Shown: positions 1-10,885 of the stretch, piece by piece
Position numbering within the stretch: position 1 is the stretch's first letter
Layout: each line of letters begins with the position of its first letter
Source of the DNA: Cerioporus squamosus
Taxonomy: Eukaryota; Basidiomycota; Agaricomycetes; Polyporales; Polyporaceae
Assembly (NCBI GenBank): GCA_022592435.1
Contig: JABYQS010000454.1
Location: 1-21,933 of the forward strand
DNA length: 21,933 nucleotides
Direction of reading: 5' to 3'
Made by a program: the position numbers and the translations under genes
The notes under the pieces: model-generated
What the model was told of the DNA's origin: nothing
The model's input: the letters and a program-made list of their open reading frames with translations, nothing else
Databases searched by the model: none

Positions 1-1705
1 CTTTCAGACTGTCCGGACTCAGCCAAGTGCGTCTCGAGCTGGACTGGTGGGAGAGGACGTTAAGAAGGCGGTGGTCTGGGATAGATGGGGGTTTCATTCC
101 TATGGGAGGATAGTGGTTAACCACCCGAGGGGACGCGAACAGGTAAGCGGCAATGTAAGCGGAAGAGGGGAAAGAGGAGGTAGGAGAGGAGAGTTGCGTC
201 TGGAGGATGGTGGTCGGCGGGGAGAGTTGGATATGTGTTTGAGCGAGCTGAGTCTCGGCTACATATGGCGGCCCGCTTTGGATAGGCGCTTGGGTAATTG
301 CGACGGACAAGTCCTGGTCCACCCTCCGCTTTGCCCTCGCTTACCGAGTAGTAAAGCTCCGCCGCTCCCTTCGCATTGGCAGCCGCTGAGGGCGGGACGG
401 AGCTACTGGACTCCGCGACGTCCGAACCCCATTGTGAATGTGGCGTCTCGAGCCCGGGAGACACTGACAAGAACATGGGCATGAGCGTGGTGCACAGTCA
501 AAGCTGCATCCTCGAGCTCGCTTGAGCAAGCCTGAGGGGGAGCTAGCAGGAAGGCAGAGGTCAAAGCCACGATGGGAGATGTCTCCAATATGAGGAGGTG
601 CGAAAGGGAGCTGAAGCGGGCATGCTGTCATATTTAAGAGCTACCAGACTGCGATCCGCGGTCCTGCACGGACGCTGGATGCAAGCAACACAGCAATCCG
701 TGTAATCGCCACCGATGGCGCAGAACTTCGAGCTTATGGCCCGGCGCGGCCGGCAAATTTGGAACACGTCCTCACTGAGCCATGACAGAATCTGCAGAAC
801 TCACGCTCTGTCGTCGCTGCTGTCAGCAGCGTGCTTGGATTGGCGGGTCTTGCATGGAGTTTGACCTTTCACGAAAGGCCCCACTAGATTTAAGTGCTCG
901 AGCCAGCGGCGAGTGGCTCACGCCGTCCAAAGGCCACTTGCTGTGGTCGGACGCTAGGTCGCACAAGGCGCGCCGAAACATCCTTCACAAGACGCGGCTT
1001 TCTAGCTGTCAAGACCGTATCCCCTGTCACCGTAGTGCTCTCTATCACACCTTTGCGACGCACCGAAGGTTTGGCATCTTCCATTGTGACAAGTACTGGA
1101 ACAAAGCTAGGCTCTTGCTGAACCCAAAGACCGGATACTAAACGGTCGTCAGGAACGTTACCGGACATCATAATGGAGAAGACCAAGAGTAATTGCTACC
1201 GCCGGCAACCTGAGAAGAGGATCCGGGCTCGGGCAGCATTGTGACACTGGGCCAGGGTCCCACGCGCCGAGCACGCCACATCTGTCATCCTCCCTGCCCA
1301 CCCTTGCGAGCGCTACATGAGCGTCGCTCTAAGCGTTGACGGGCGACGAGCTGATGTCAGGTACTGCGCCTCCTACGCTCCGAAGGGAGATCCAGCACGG
1401 CTGCTGGTCCCTGAGTTGCATGGGGACAGTGAGATCTGACGAGAAAGTCAACATCGTATGACGGCGCGGGTCGTAGTCGTGCGCAATGATAATATATTCA
1501 GTTCTCACCCTTCCAACAACGCCCCATCTTCTCCATTTGCGTCACCAAGAGCGCATGGGGCTAACGACTCGGAGTCTGCGGGGAAGTCGTCTTCGCCGCC
1601 TCCAGCTCCAACTACTGCGAATAAGCACACGTGAGATAGTGAGACCACTCTGGGTAGTGCTTGTAGAGGCGCCTACCTTCCGTCGTACAACAAAGATAAT
1701 CGATA
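1..1705. other. stretch without a supported gene
   Basis: I see no recognisable protein domain, tRNA or repeat here. Several open frames of 60-145 codons exist on both strands, but they overlap one another, have no conserved motif and do not link through plausible introns. The most protein-like is a minus-strand frame from an ATG at 1171 down to 890, ending in a stop and matching nothing I know. A CACGTG E-box-type hexamer lies at 1628-1633. The right end should hold the 3' untranslated region of the F-box gene that stops at 1706. The left end could belong to a gene outside the window. Confidence 0.5.
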
Positions 1706-2915
1706 TCAATTGAGCCAGGGAGCATCTTCCACAGGCACTAACGACAAGATGCCGCGAGAATGGAGCTCAGGACACAGTTGCTTGATGTGACTCTCCAGCA
1801 ACGCCCGACTTCCTCGCCCTTCCAGAAAGACCCTCTCAATGCCGCGGAGTTGCTCGCTGACAAGTGTCCTCTCGATGCCTTCCCAGTCGAGGAAGCGCAT
1901 GTCGTCGAAGTAGGCCGGACTGATGACCCGAACCGCGCATTCGGAAGCGAGTGATCGTAGATCTTCAACGTTGTCGACGGCCAACGAGATCCTGAGAGTG
2001 CGTAGGTGGGAAGAAGACAGTTGGCCAAGGATGGTGGATATCCACGGAAGGGATATGTTCTGCGGGACGCACATCTCGCCAAAGGCGAAGCGGATGGTGC
2101 AAGAACGGAGAGTCACGAACGGGGCCAATGTTAGGGCCATGTCTCCTAGTGCATCTGGTATGGAGTAGTCAGTGCACTGTGACTGCCCCTCCCTGATGCA
2201 GGCCAAACATACCATTCATGTTACCCTCCGGCATGAACGTCACCGTCAGCTCCTGCACCATAGGCGAAAGAGTGTCCGCCAATTGCACGAACTCTCCCGC
2301 ATCGCGTCGATCTCTGATGGTGTGCGAAAATGACTGGAAAGGGGGGACGGACCCTACAGCTGCAAGCCAATCGCAGATAGCAGAAGCACAATTGCCTCCT
2401 TCGAAATGCAGCTTGCGGAGAGGAGGGGCGGTAGGATACTCCGGGATGAGGATCTCATGTGAGCCAAGGCGGATATTGATCAACTGGAGTTCCTCGAGCG
2501 ATACGAATTCCGATATGCCGAAGACAAGATACTTGCAGCTCAAAGTTGTTTGTGGCCAGTGGATTCGTAGCGTCGTCAGGTTCGAAGCGTGCGGTGCAAC
2601 GGTGCGCAAAGCCGTACCCATGACAGAGAGATCAGCGAGAGCGGGGAGGCATTGAAGGATGCAAGCCTCTGCCCCGAACGCGCTGATACTCGTGCTGGTG
2701 AACCGCAACGATTTGATGGACCATCCCAGTGTTGGGGAACGTGAAAGGAGTGTCGCAAATTGGGAAGCCCGTTTGTCTCGCAAGGCGAGTCCATTGAATC
2801 GATGATAGCGAGAGGTCTGCAAGAAGACGCGAGAAGCGAGAGCGCAGGCCCCAAGTGTCTGGACATCTTCGTGCAGAAAGTCGAGGATGTGGTCAAGAAT
2901 CTCCTGAGGGAGCAT
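1706..2915 (-). CDS. F-box domain protein (two exons)
   Basis: Predicted 383-aa F-box protein, a presumed substrate adaptor of an SCF (Skp1-Cullin-F-box) ubiquitin ligase. The F-box is at the extreme N-terminus: the first residues read MLPQEILDHILDFLHED, followed by a conserved-looking CALASRVFLQTSRYHRF at about 23-39. This is the usual form in Agaricomycete F-box proteins. The remaining ~340 residues are leucine-rich and irregular and probably form the substrate-binding part. Exons are 2915-2213 and 2154-1706. The 58-nt intron (2155-2212) has a GTATGT donor, an internal CTGAC branch-like site and a CAG acceptor, and joining it gives a continuous frame (..NMN|DALGD..). The start was chosen because the F-box begins at once. 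Which substrate it recruits cannot be told. It is transcribed away from the transporter at 3444. Confidence 0.82.
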
Positions 2916-3443
2916 TGGGGGTTCTACATAACTCTACATGGCGCGTTGAGATTTTGTGGAACACGGGGATGTGAGACCAAGTACTCACCTTGTCCGAGGT
3001 GACAATGTTCTCCTGCCGACTTTGGTATCGATCCATCATGCAATACCCTTGTCTCCTACGTGTTGGGAACCTCCTGGACGACGAGAAGTCGTAATCACAA
3101 CTCACCGTAATACACTGTGATCACTTCTTCCGACCCAAGAGGGCGCAGTGATCCCCCGCGACCCAAGCAGACCGAATGAACGAACTGGACTCTTCGGCTT
3201 GGCCCTTGAGCTTGAATGCTCAGGAATGCTCTTGGGTCTGCCGAGTAACTTGCAACCAGGCTCAGAGGTATACTGTGTATCGTTGAACGCAAGAATAGCG
3301 ATGCCTTCACGACAGGCCGTCGCGGGGAAGGGCGCGCGCCTCGACTTCGCACATGTCCATTGCCACGCCGGAGGTTTCACTCACCTTCACACACGACTTG
3401 CCTCCTCCACTCATCCGTTCTCAAATACCCATGAGCCTCCAGT
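2916..3443. other. divergent intergenic region between F-box gene and amino-acid transporter
   Basis: This 528-nt gap separates two start codons that face away from each other, so it should contain both promoters. Open frames in it (for example minus 3380-3102) look random. No clear TATA box is visible next to either start. A short upstream reading frame overlapping the transporter start is listed separately. Confidence 0.5.
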
Positions 3444-3454
3444 ATGCTCGGTAG
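3431..3454 (+). promoter_or_regulatory. possible upstream ORF overlapping the transporter start
   Basis: An ATG 13 nt upstream of the transporter ATG opens a 7-codon frame (MSLQYAR then TAG) in a different frame, and its stop lies past the main start codon at 3444. If the mRNA starts upstream of 3431, ribosomes that use this ATG would pass over the main start. Whether it is in the transcript is unknown, so regulation is inference. Confidence 0.3.
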
Positions 3455-5564
3455 ATCCAGCAGACCGCGCACCCGCGACGAAGAGGGAGGAGTGAATCAG
3501 CCGCTGCTCAACGACTCGGACGAGGACCTCCCGGCGCGCGCGAAGGACGATGTGCTCTTCTCAGTGGATGACGGCGAGGACGAAGACGACGACGAAGAGC
3601 TTCTAGGAGAGCCGAATGGGCATGCGGAACCGGGGAGACCGACTGTGCGCTTCGAGGAGAACGTGCAGGTCATCGCACCTCCGCTGAGGTCGACTTTCCA
3701 GAGTCGAGAAACTGGTGCGTGAGTCTCGTGTTCAGTATGCACTGAGCGGAGCAGGGCAGCGGTGCTCACTATGAGACCTTAGAATTTGATCTAGATACAG
3801 ACGAGCTGGATGGCGTCGCGTTGTCGCAACTACAAGCAACTCCGCAGGAGCACACCTCGCCGCGTACCGGCCGTCGAGGTCGTGACCAGTCGATGCCATT
3901 GCTCGTTGGACTGCTGGACGCCTCCTCTGTCCGGAGAAGTATCGATAGTCCAGAGGATGGTTACTCCCAACCAAGGATCGACCTAGAGGAACTTGCGGCC
4001 AAGAGAACTGCAGGCGGAGGCTTGCTGGACTCGGTCGCGAATATGGCCAATTCTATCTTGGGCGCAGGTACGTTTCCGCTGCTTCCTGTACTGCTTTTAG
4101 TCTAACGATCTGAATGTAGGTATCATTGGTGAGTAGTTCCCGCATGGTGATTATACTTCCCAGAGGTGACCCAAGATTCTGCCTCAAGGTCTCCCATATG
4201 CAGTGCGACAAGCTGGCTTCTTCACTGGTTTAGTACTGCTCGTCGTACTATGCAGCGTAACTGATTGGACGATCCGGCTTATCGTCTTGAACGCCAAGCT
4301 GAGCGGGCAGAACTCGTATATCGGCATCATGAACCACTGCTTCGGCTCGAGCGGACGGGCAGCAGTGTCCTTCTTCCAGTTCGCATTTGCATTTGGAGGT
4401 TAGTCCGCTCACAGTAGCGCAGATGTATTTGAGGTTGATAGTTCTCATTGCCCAGGGATGTGCGCTTTCGGTATCATCATCGGTATGTACAGTACATCCC
4501 GTGGAACTTGCTCGACCTAACCTTCGCCTAGGCGACACGATACCCCACGTCATCCGTTCAATATTCCCCCACCTGTACGCCGTCCCGGTGCTGTATCTGT
4601 TCACAAAGCGCCAGTTCATCATTGCTCTCTGCACTATCTGCGTCTCCTACCCTCTATCCCTCTACCGCGACATCCATAAGCTTTCCCGCGCCTCCGGACT
4701 GGCACTCATCGGCATGCTCATCATCGTCACCTCTGTGCTCGTAGAAGGCCCCCATGTTACCCCAGACTTGAAAGGCGACCCTAGCGCGCGCTTCACTGTC
4801 CTCGGGGATGGGGTGTTCCAGGCTATCGGCGTGATCAGCTTTGCGTTCGTGTGCCACCACAACTCGCTTCTCATATACGGGAGCTTGCGGACCCCGACGT
4901 TGGACCGGTTCAACAAGGTTACGCACATCTCCACGTTCATTTCACTCGTGGCATGCACTACGCTTGCCATCTCGGCCTACATCGTCTTCACGGACAAAAC
5001 ACAAGGGAACATACTGAACAACTTTGGCCGGGTACGTACGCCGAGCTCTGCACGTACGCTTCGGAGCTGATAAAACTGCTTAGTATGATACACTCATCAA
5101 CGTCGCACGGTTCTGCTTCGGCTTGAACATGTTCACTACGTTGCCCTTGGAGCTCTTCGTGTGTCGAGAGGTGATCGAACAATACTTTTTCGAGAATGAG
5201 CCCTTCCACATGCAACGGCACGTCTTCTTCACCACGGCGATCCTCATGTCTTCCATGATCAGTACGTACAACTTCGCCTCTGTCTCTTCGCTTGCTGACA
5301 GTACCGCATCCAGTCGCGCTCATCACTTGCGACCTTGGGGTCATGCTCGAGATCACAGGAGGGGCATCCGCAACCGCACTCGCGTTCATTTTCCCCGCCG
5401 CATGCTACCTGAAGCTCGCGCATCCCCGAGCTCAGTGGTACTCCCGCGCGAAGCTGCCTGCGGTAGTATGCGCCGCCTTCGGCATCATCGTGCTCAGCAT
5501 CTCGCTCTTCCTCGCGCTCGGTAAGGCCTGGACACCAGCCGGGAGTGCCACGATCTGCATATGA
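3444..5564 (+). CDS. vacuolar amino-acid transporter, AVT/SLC38-like (AAAP family)
   Basis: Predicted 576-aa amino-acid/auxin permease (AAAP) family protein, closest in feel to yeast AVT5-7 and animal SLC38, which move amino acids across the vacuolar or lysosomal membrane. Exons: 3444-3714, 3783-4067, 4120-4128, 4189-4398, 4456-4482, 4532-5031, 5084-5261, 5314-5564; introns are 49-68 nt. The family signature NSILGAGIIGLPYA lies at about 179-192, at the start of the first membrane helix. About eleven hydrophobic segments follow. The first ~170 residues are a hydrophilic, acidic tail (a run of D/E near 42-52, DDGEDEDDDEELL), as expected for a cytosolic N-terminus. Exons 3 (9 nt) and 5 (27 nt) are micro-exons, and exon 3 supplies the IIG of the signature. 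The protein ends in ..GSATICI. Direction of transport and substrate cannot be read from the sequence. It is convergent with ERG8. Confidence 0.88.
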
Positions 5565-5885
5565 GGTGCCTGTTGTTCTCCTCTTTCGTTCCTTGCCCTC
5601 CCTGTTGGTTCTGCTATCGGACAGCCTCGCTAGTCACGCTATCACCCTACCTGCTCATACCTCTAACTTATCTCGCCTGTCTTCCCCCGACAGTACTAGA
5701 TACGGAACGGACCCGCCGCATCGTACGCATGGACTCATAAGTAGCTGCATTAGGTGTACACCAGATCATATAATCGCGTAAATAGCCTCGTAGGCTCATA
5801 CCATGTCTAAGCGGCCGCGAAGTGGCCGCGACCGTCCCTCCGCCCCGATCCCCAACCCTCAGAAAGCGAAAACGTAGGCTCGCGA
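5565..5885. other. convergent 3' region with two small hairpins
   Basis: These 321 nt lie between the stop codons of the transporter (+) and ERG8 (-) and must hold both 3' ends. No gene is visible. Two perfect short inverted repeats sit close together: AGCCT-CGT-AGGCT at 5784-5796, and GCGGCC-GCGAAGT-GGCCGC at 5811-5829 (5- and 6-bp stems). They might fold in either transcript. Any function is inference. Confidence 0.4.
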
Positions 5886-7810
5886 TCAGTGCTCGCGGAC
5901 AATCGCGGCCAAGCCAGGCACCTCGTCGAACTTCTCCACGCGCACGCCCTTCGCCACGCTCTCCGTCGCGAGCAGCGGGGAGACGTCGAGGCCCTTGTAC
6001 GTGCCCCACACGCGCTCGACGCGCGTCGCCGGAAGCTCCTCCGGGACGCAGTTCGGCGGGTCGCACACGAGCAGCCAGATCGCGTCGTACCCGCCCGCGC
6101 CTGGGACGCCGCCTCCGATGACGCCTGCGACAGAGACGCAGGCGTCGACGAGCGCGGTCTGTTCTGGGGGTTCGATGGGCACGTCCGAAAGCTTCCCCAT
6201 TTCGCGCATCTTGGCGCGGATTTCCTGCAGGGCGGGGGTGCGGATGTGAGAAAGCGTGCAAAAAGACAGGCGGGGAGGCGTGCGTACCTCGGACGTCAGG
6301 TTCACCTCCACGAAGGCTTCGATGACCCTGCGGAAGTCGCTCACGCTCTGGTTCTCGATGATGTTCGGGTTCGCGAGCCACTGATCGGCGATGGGTGTGA
6401 GTGAGCATTCGGACGAGCCTCGCGGGAGAGGGCAAACGGAACGACCTCGCGTACCTGCACGCTCTGGATCGTCGAAATGTACTTGACGGCCTTGCGGTAC
6501 GCCGTCGGGTGCTTCGCCTCCTCTTCGCTCAGGTGCAGAAGCGTCCGGCTGAGCTTCTGGTTGAGCGCATCGAGCGCGTCCCAGAGCGTCTTCGCCTCCG
6601 CGCTGTTCTCTTTGCGCCATTTGAGCACCTTACCGACGAGCGAGGGCGTGTCGCTTCCTGCGTCGACGTCCGCGAGCATGAGGCGCGTATGTGGAGGGAG
6701 CTTAAATGGCTCGACGCGGTAGTCCCATGCCTTGTTCGACGGGGAAATGATGGGGCTGAGTCGCTGAGTTGAATCCTATGCGAGAGCAGTGTGTCAAGAG
6801 GTATGCAACTTATCCGGACAAGCTCGCTCGACTCACTGCGGCGTCATTCATGAGCGGCTGGATGACCGCGGGGTCGAAGCGCGTGTACAGTTGACTCCCG
6901 AAGACCGCCGCAGAGACATCGAAGCCACTGCCGACCTTCCCCTGCGCTAGACAGTGGATGTATTGCGAGAGGTTGTGCGCCAGCTTCCGTCCTTCGCTGG
7001 CGGTTTCCGTGCCGCCCTCTGTTGCGAACGAATCGGACGCGATGATCTTGAGGTGGAGGAGGAGACCAGACACGAGCGACGTGATGAGCGCGGCGGAGGA
7101 CCCGAGGCCCGTCTTGTGCACATCTGCTAGCCTGACTCCCGTCTTGTTGAACGGCGGCAGCTTCGTGAGCGACTCCAAGGTCGGAGGAAGGTTCTGCGCG
7201 GTGAGCTGCAAGAAGTCATCAGAACGTACTCGACTTCACGCAAACCACGACGCTCACCTGCGCTCGTTGGGAATAGAAGTCGTTGTCGCCGGCGATCGTG
7301 ATGTCCAGCCCACGCCCGAGCGCGTTCTGCAACGTGCCCGCGCTGACCAGTTCCACACCGAGCGCCAGCGTGCGCTGCAGCGCTAGGTGGACGAATTTGT
7401 TCTTTGTCGAGGCGCCACTCGAGCTGGTACGACAGGGAGCGCACGATCAAATCGTATCACCAAATGCTCCGGTCAGCTCGCACCATCCGCGCGCAAGACA
7501 GAATGAGATATACGCACCTGTCGGCGACCTGCTCGACGCGCACGACGTCGGGGCCACTGAAGTCGACGAAGTAGAGCCAGGTTGCATCTAGGAACTGGGG
7601 TGATCTGACTCGGATCTGAATCGGGCCATCTGCACCAGCCTCAGGCGCGGGAGGCTCGGAGATCGCGTCGATGACGGTGTAGAAGCGCGAGCTCGTGGAC
7701 ACTACGACGCCGGGGTAGGCGGGGTCGAGGACGAGGTACCCTCCCGCGAGGAGAACCTTGCCCGAGGAGGAGACGACGGTGGGCGGGGACGAGGAGGAGG
7801 AGGAGGACAT
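5886..7810 (-). CDS. ERG8: phosphomevalonate kinase (ERG8)
   Basis: Predicted 526-aa GHMP-family kinase that phosphorylates mevalonate-5-phosphate to the diphosphate with ATP, in the mevalonate route to sterols and isoprenoids. Exons: 7810-7518, 7423-7258, 7205-6837, 6775-6455, 6380-6288, 6224-5886; introns 52-94 nt. Motifs in order: SSGKVLLAGGYLVLDP (about 15-30); the ATP-binding loop KTGLGSSAALIT (184-195); GSGFDVSAAVFGS (245-257), typical of fungal ERG8; and near the C-terminus GVIGGGVPGAGGYDAI (448-463), the third GHMP motif. Length fits fungal ERG8. The ATG at 7810 lies just before the conserved N-terminus and begins a poly-serine run made by a GAG/TCC repeat. A pyrimidine-rich leader precedes it. 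The frame stays open upstream to an ATG at 8134, but that part does not look conserved. Confidence 0.93.
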
Positions 7811-9295
7811 GGATGGTAAGTAGGTATGGGGGATCGGGGAGAAGGTGTTAACGTGCGAGGAGCGCGGGCGATCGGTGATCTGGCATCCGGCTTTATTCCC
7901 CTGCTCGGCGTCTGGAGCACTGGGCCGTTCCTGTTCAACTCGCTCCGCTGCCGGCCTCGAGAGTTTTGAATGCTGCGGGCGTCGCGATATGTACAAGACA
8001 GCGGGAACACTGCTTGCTGTCAACCTTGGCCTTACCTGATTGACCGGCACGCGGCCCAGATAGTCAGGCGGACGACCAGACGTGTGGTTCGGCTGTGAAC
8101 TACCCGGGACTCGATAACCCCCTCTTCGCGCCATCCATCGGCAGCTTCACCTCAGTTTGGCTTCAGAACTTCGCTTTCGGGATGAGGGGGCCACACGAAG
8201 TCGCCGCGGAGTACCATCATAGGCGCCCACGCGTCTCATGTTGCCCACCTCTGGGCCGGAATACCTGCTTCTCCGGCGTAATTCGCCAACGAATTATCGC
8301 TCGTCTTATTCTCATGCATCTTGAAGCCTGCGATCAGGGCTACTAGGTGGGGTACGCAAGGCAGCGAAGTAGTTCTACCCCGAAGGAGGGCAATGAGGTT
8401 AACTCCCAGGAACGTACTCACCACGTCCAGCAAGCTAAGCGATGTGTCACCTTGCAGGCACGCGTCCAAGATTGCGCCGAACATTCAGCATGTTCGTCTG
8501 TGCTTGTCAATGCGTGCTTGCCAGTGGGTATTGCGCACATACACTGTGCCACGATGCATCCGTCGGCCCGATATCATCTGGCTTGTTCTCACGTCCCGCG
8601 CACGGAAGGAACAGGCAAGGCGAGGCGAGTCGACTGACCTTCAAGAGAGTTACCGTGGATGGTACTCAACTCTCTCGATTGGCTCGACGAGGCGATAATA
8701 CCGAGGAAGCATAGCGACGTCTTTTTTTACCTTGCTTGATCCTCAACCTTCTGTAAGCTGCTGCAGAACTTGCATCTTTCCAACGACGCGCTGCAGCTTA
8801 GAGGGTCGCAAGAGACGGACAGGAAAGCGTCTCCTCTGCCCGTGTCCTTCCCGGCCGCCCGCTGCACCAAAACACTCTCACCGAGAAGCAAGGGCAGAGG
8901 GTGGGATGCTGTAACACCAAACGGCACAGACAGCGGATAGTTAATCACCGCAGAAACTCGTGGGCATTACGACACCAATCACTATCAGCTGCGCACCACG
9001 ACTCCTAGCAGCCTTGAGTCTTGACGTTACGCAAATATTCCCTCCGGAGCAAGCGGGCGCGAGACCAGGACGCGCTCGACGCCCGGGGCCGGAGGCACGG
9101 TCACGGGAAGCCCGGGATGAGCGTGCTTGCGGGTCTTCGACGCAGGGCGCGTCGCTCGCACCGCTTCTAGAATCGATAACAATCAGGCGACGGAACACAA
9201 GTGGCAGCGCAGAGTGAAGTTGAGAAGCAGGGATGGTATGTCTATCTGCCAGTGTCCCGCCCGATCAGCCTTCTCCCGCGACCAACTCGAAGAGC
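7811..9295. other. long gap: ERG8 promoter, no supported gene
   Basis: About 1.5 kb lies between the ERG8 start and the stop of the next minus-strand gene. The part next to 7810 is CT-rich on the ERG8 strand, as often seen just upstream of fungal starts. The best open frame elsewhere is minus 8484-8236 (82 codons, partly hydrophobic). It contains a plausible donor, branch and acceptor set, but splicing it gives only about 40 codons with no recognisable motif, and there is an in-frame stop immediately before its ATG. I found no tRNA, transposon ends or tandem repeat. Confidence 0.45.
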
Positions 9296-10446
9296 TCAGC
9301 GGGATCCGATCGGTCGGGGCGAACGCGACTCGGAACCCGCGGGGAAGACCCATCCTCGCAGGTCTTCGTCGGGGATATACCAGGCCGTGGACGCGTACGG
9401 ACGGGACCCGTCTCTTCCCGGTCCGTGGCCATCGTCGAGCTGATAAGTCGCCGCCAACAAGTGCTGTCAGCCGGAGATAGCGCGGGATGGCGAGGGCATG
9501 CGCACGTACCGTGGGCCAATATCCATACTGCGGGGGCACTTCGCTCCAATCGATGAGTCCGAGCGCATCGCGCAGGTAGTTGCCGTCGTCCAGGTCGTCC
9601 AGAGCGGTCCTACTGCGCCCGAGAGTCTGTGCCGAGACGGGGACACCGAATACTCGGCGGCTTGGGTGGTCGTGGTCGCACGGTGAGGCACTAGTACTGG
9701 GACAGACTGAAGCCACACCCCCAATTTCAGGAGTGATGTGGCAGGCAAAGGGATTTTGGGGGTTGCGGAGACCGCTGCGGCCAAGACCTCGTTTGTCAGC
9801 GAGTTGGGAAGCGTTCTTCGGAGTAGCGACCACTTGTTGCGGCAGGTGTCGGACTTCCGAGTCGGATACTAGAGGGACCACACGCTCAGCGTGGTGGTTG
9901 ATGAGTGCTGACTATAACGTCCGGTGGTCAGACTGACAGTACAACGGAAGCAAGCACGCCGCGTACCTTGCCAGGGGAAGCGTTCGCCGAGAAAGCCGAA
10001 CATGATATGCAAATGGAGGATGCGACGATTACTCCTGCTATCCACAAAAGCACACATTGACGAAAAGCTCCGGGAGTCCCATGGATCGTCACGGAAGCCA
10101 GGGTCTCGAGTGCTTTCGGTGGAAAGTGGGATGCTTCCCTGTGAAAGCCGTAAGAGTCGAAGTTAACGAGTCCGGCAGGACTCAACGAGTGGCGTTCGAC
10201 AGCTGAGGGTAGGGCACTCGGATCTAACATCAAGAGAGCAGTCGGGCTAGGATAAAAGGTCAGTACATAGGCTAGATTGCGGTTGCGAAAGTTGCGAAAG
10301 ACGGCGTACACGGCGATGCGCTGAGTTCTCGATGGCGCCGAGGCAGTAAGCGTCCATATTCGAACGAAAGTTGTTGAGATCGGGAGCGTCTGGAGGACGC
10401 CCACGAGGGCGAATAAGCAAGTGACGATCAAGCTTGTAACGAGCAT
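9296..10446 (-). CDS. unrecognised protein with two hydrophobic segments (three exons)
   Basis: Gene model of 341 aa that I do not recognise. Exons 10446-9967, 9911-9510 and 9439-9296; introns 9912-9966 (55 nt, GTACGC donor, CTGAC branch-like site, TAG) and 9440-9509 (70 nt, GTACGT, CTGAC, CAG). Both keep the frame. The N-terminus is a signal peptide or signal anchor (about 3-22, LVTSLIVTCLFALVGVLQ). A second hydrophobic stretch lies at about 131-152 (CVLLWIAGVIVASSICIS). The C-terminal third is hydrophilic and has a conserved look: LDDLDDGNYLRDALGLIDW, then PPQYGYWPT across the last junction, then PYASTAWYIPDEDLRGW. This suggests a membrane-anchored protein with a soluble tail. An earlier acceptor for intron 2 would add eight residues, but it lies directly behind the branch-like site. 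The middle of exon 1 is the least certain part. Confidence 0.5.
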
Positions 10447-10885
10447 CTTGATTCTTCCTGCGTCACCTGGAGGTTAGGAAGTGCGGATGTTGCGAGCAAG
10501 AGCGTGGAAGGGGCAGTGATTTAACAGTCACTGTGGGATCGCACAGTCTTTCTTCGTAACCAGTGTCGTGCGAGAGTACTACTTTGTGAGGCTCCATTGT
10601 ACGAACACCAAGGAGCACACAAAAGCTAAGTCCATTCCGCGTCAGGGCCAGTGGAAGATGTGTTTATAAAGTTACCCCTTGAGTTCCTTTGTCCTAGTTG
10701 CGGTACCGAGCCCGGGTATTCGCGCGTCATCAACTACCTTCATCGTGACCAACTTGTACACCGTAACTGTACATTGAAGACCACGCCCAGTACTGCGCTA
10801 GGCCAAGCTCATACAGAGCACTGTTGTGGTCATCAGCGACTACCACACGGACAGCTTCAAGGAAAACGGTGCGTACCACAGTCTA
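10447..10885. other. intergenic region upstream of the unknown 341-aa gene
   Basis: This 439-nt stretch lies between the second F-box gene (stop at 10886) and the start of the unknown gene at 10446, both on the minus strand. It should contain the promoter of the unknown gene and the F-box 3' end. A TATAAA lies on the plus strand near 10664, with no plus-strand gene behind it. Nothing else is supported. Confidence 0.4.

Noticed and set aside
782..1141. plus-strand 119-codon frame rich in Cys and His
   Set aside because: The Cys/His spacing fits no zinc-binding pattern and the frame is overlapped by others. It is likely chance.
890..1171. minus-strand frame of about 94 codons
   Set aside because: No recognisable motif, no supporting splice partners, and other frames of similar length overlap it on both strands.
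5668..6435. 255-codon minus-strand open frame rich in Arg/Pro/Gly
   Set aside because: It lies in a different frame over the ERG8 C-terminal exons, which carry the real motifs. Its composition is that of a GC-rich shadow.
8236..8484. minus-strand 82-codon hydrophobic frame
   Set aside because: An in-frame stop lies directly before the ATG, no upstream exon joins in phase, and a plausible internal intron would leave only about 40 codons.
9440..9463. earlier acceptor for intron 2 of the unknown 341-aa gene (adds eight residues)
   Set aside because: The acceptor follows the CTGAC branch-like site with no spacing. The acceptor at 9440 has normal spacing and keeps the same frame.
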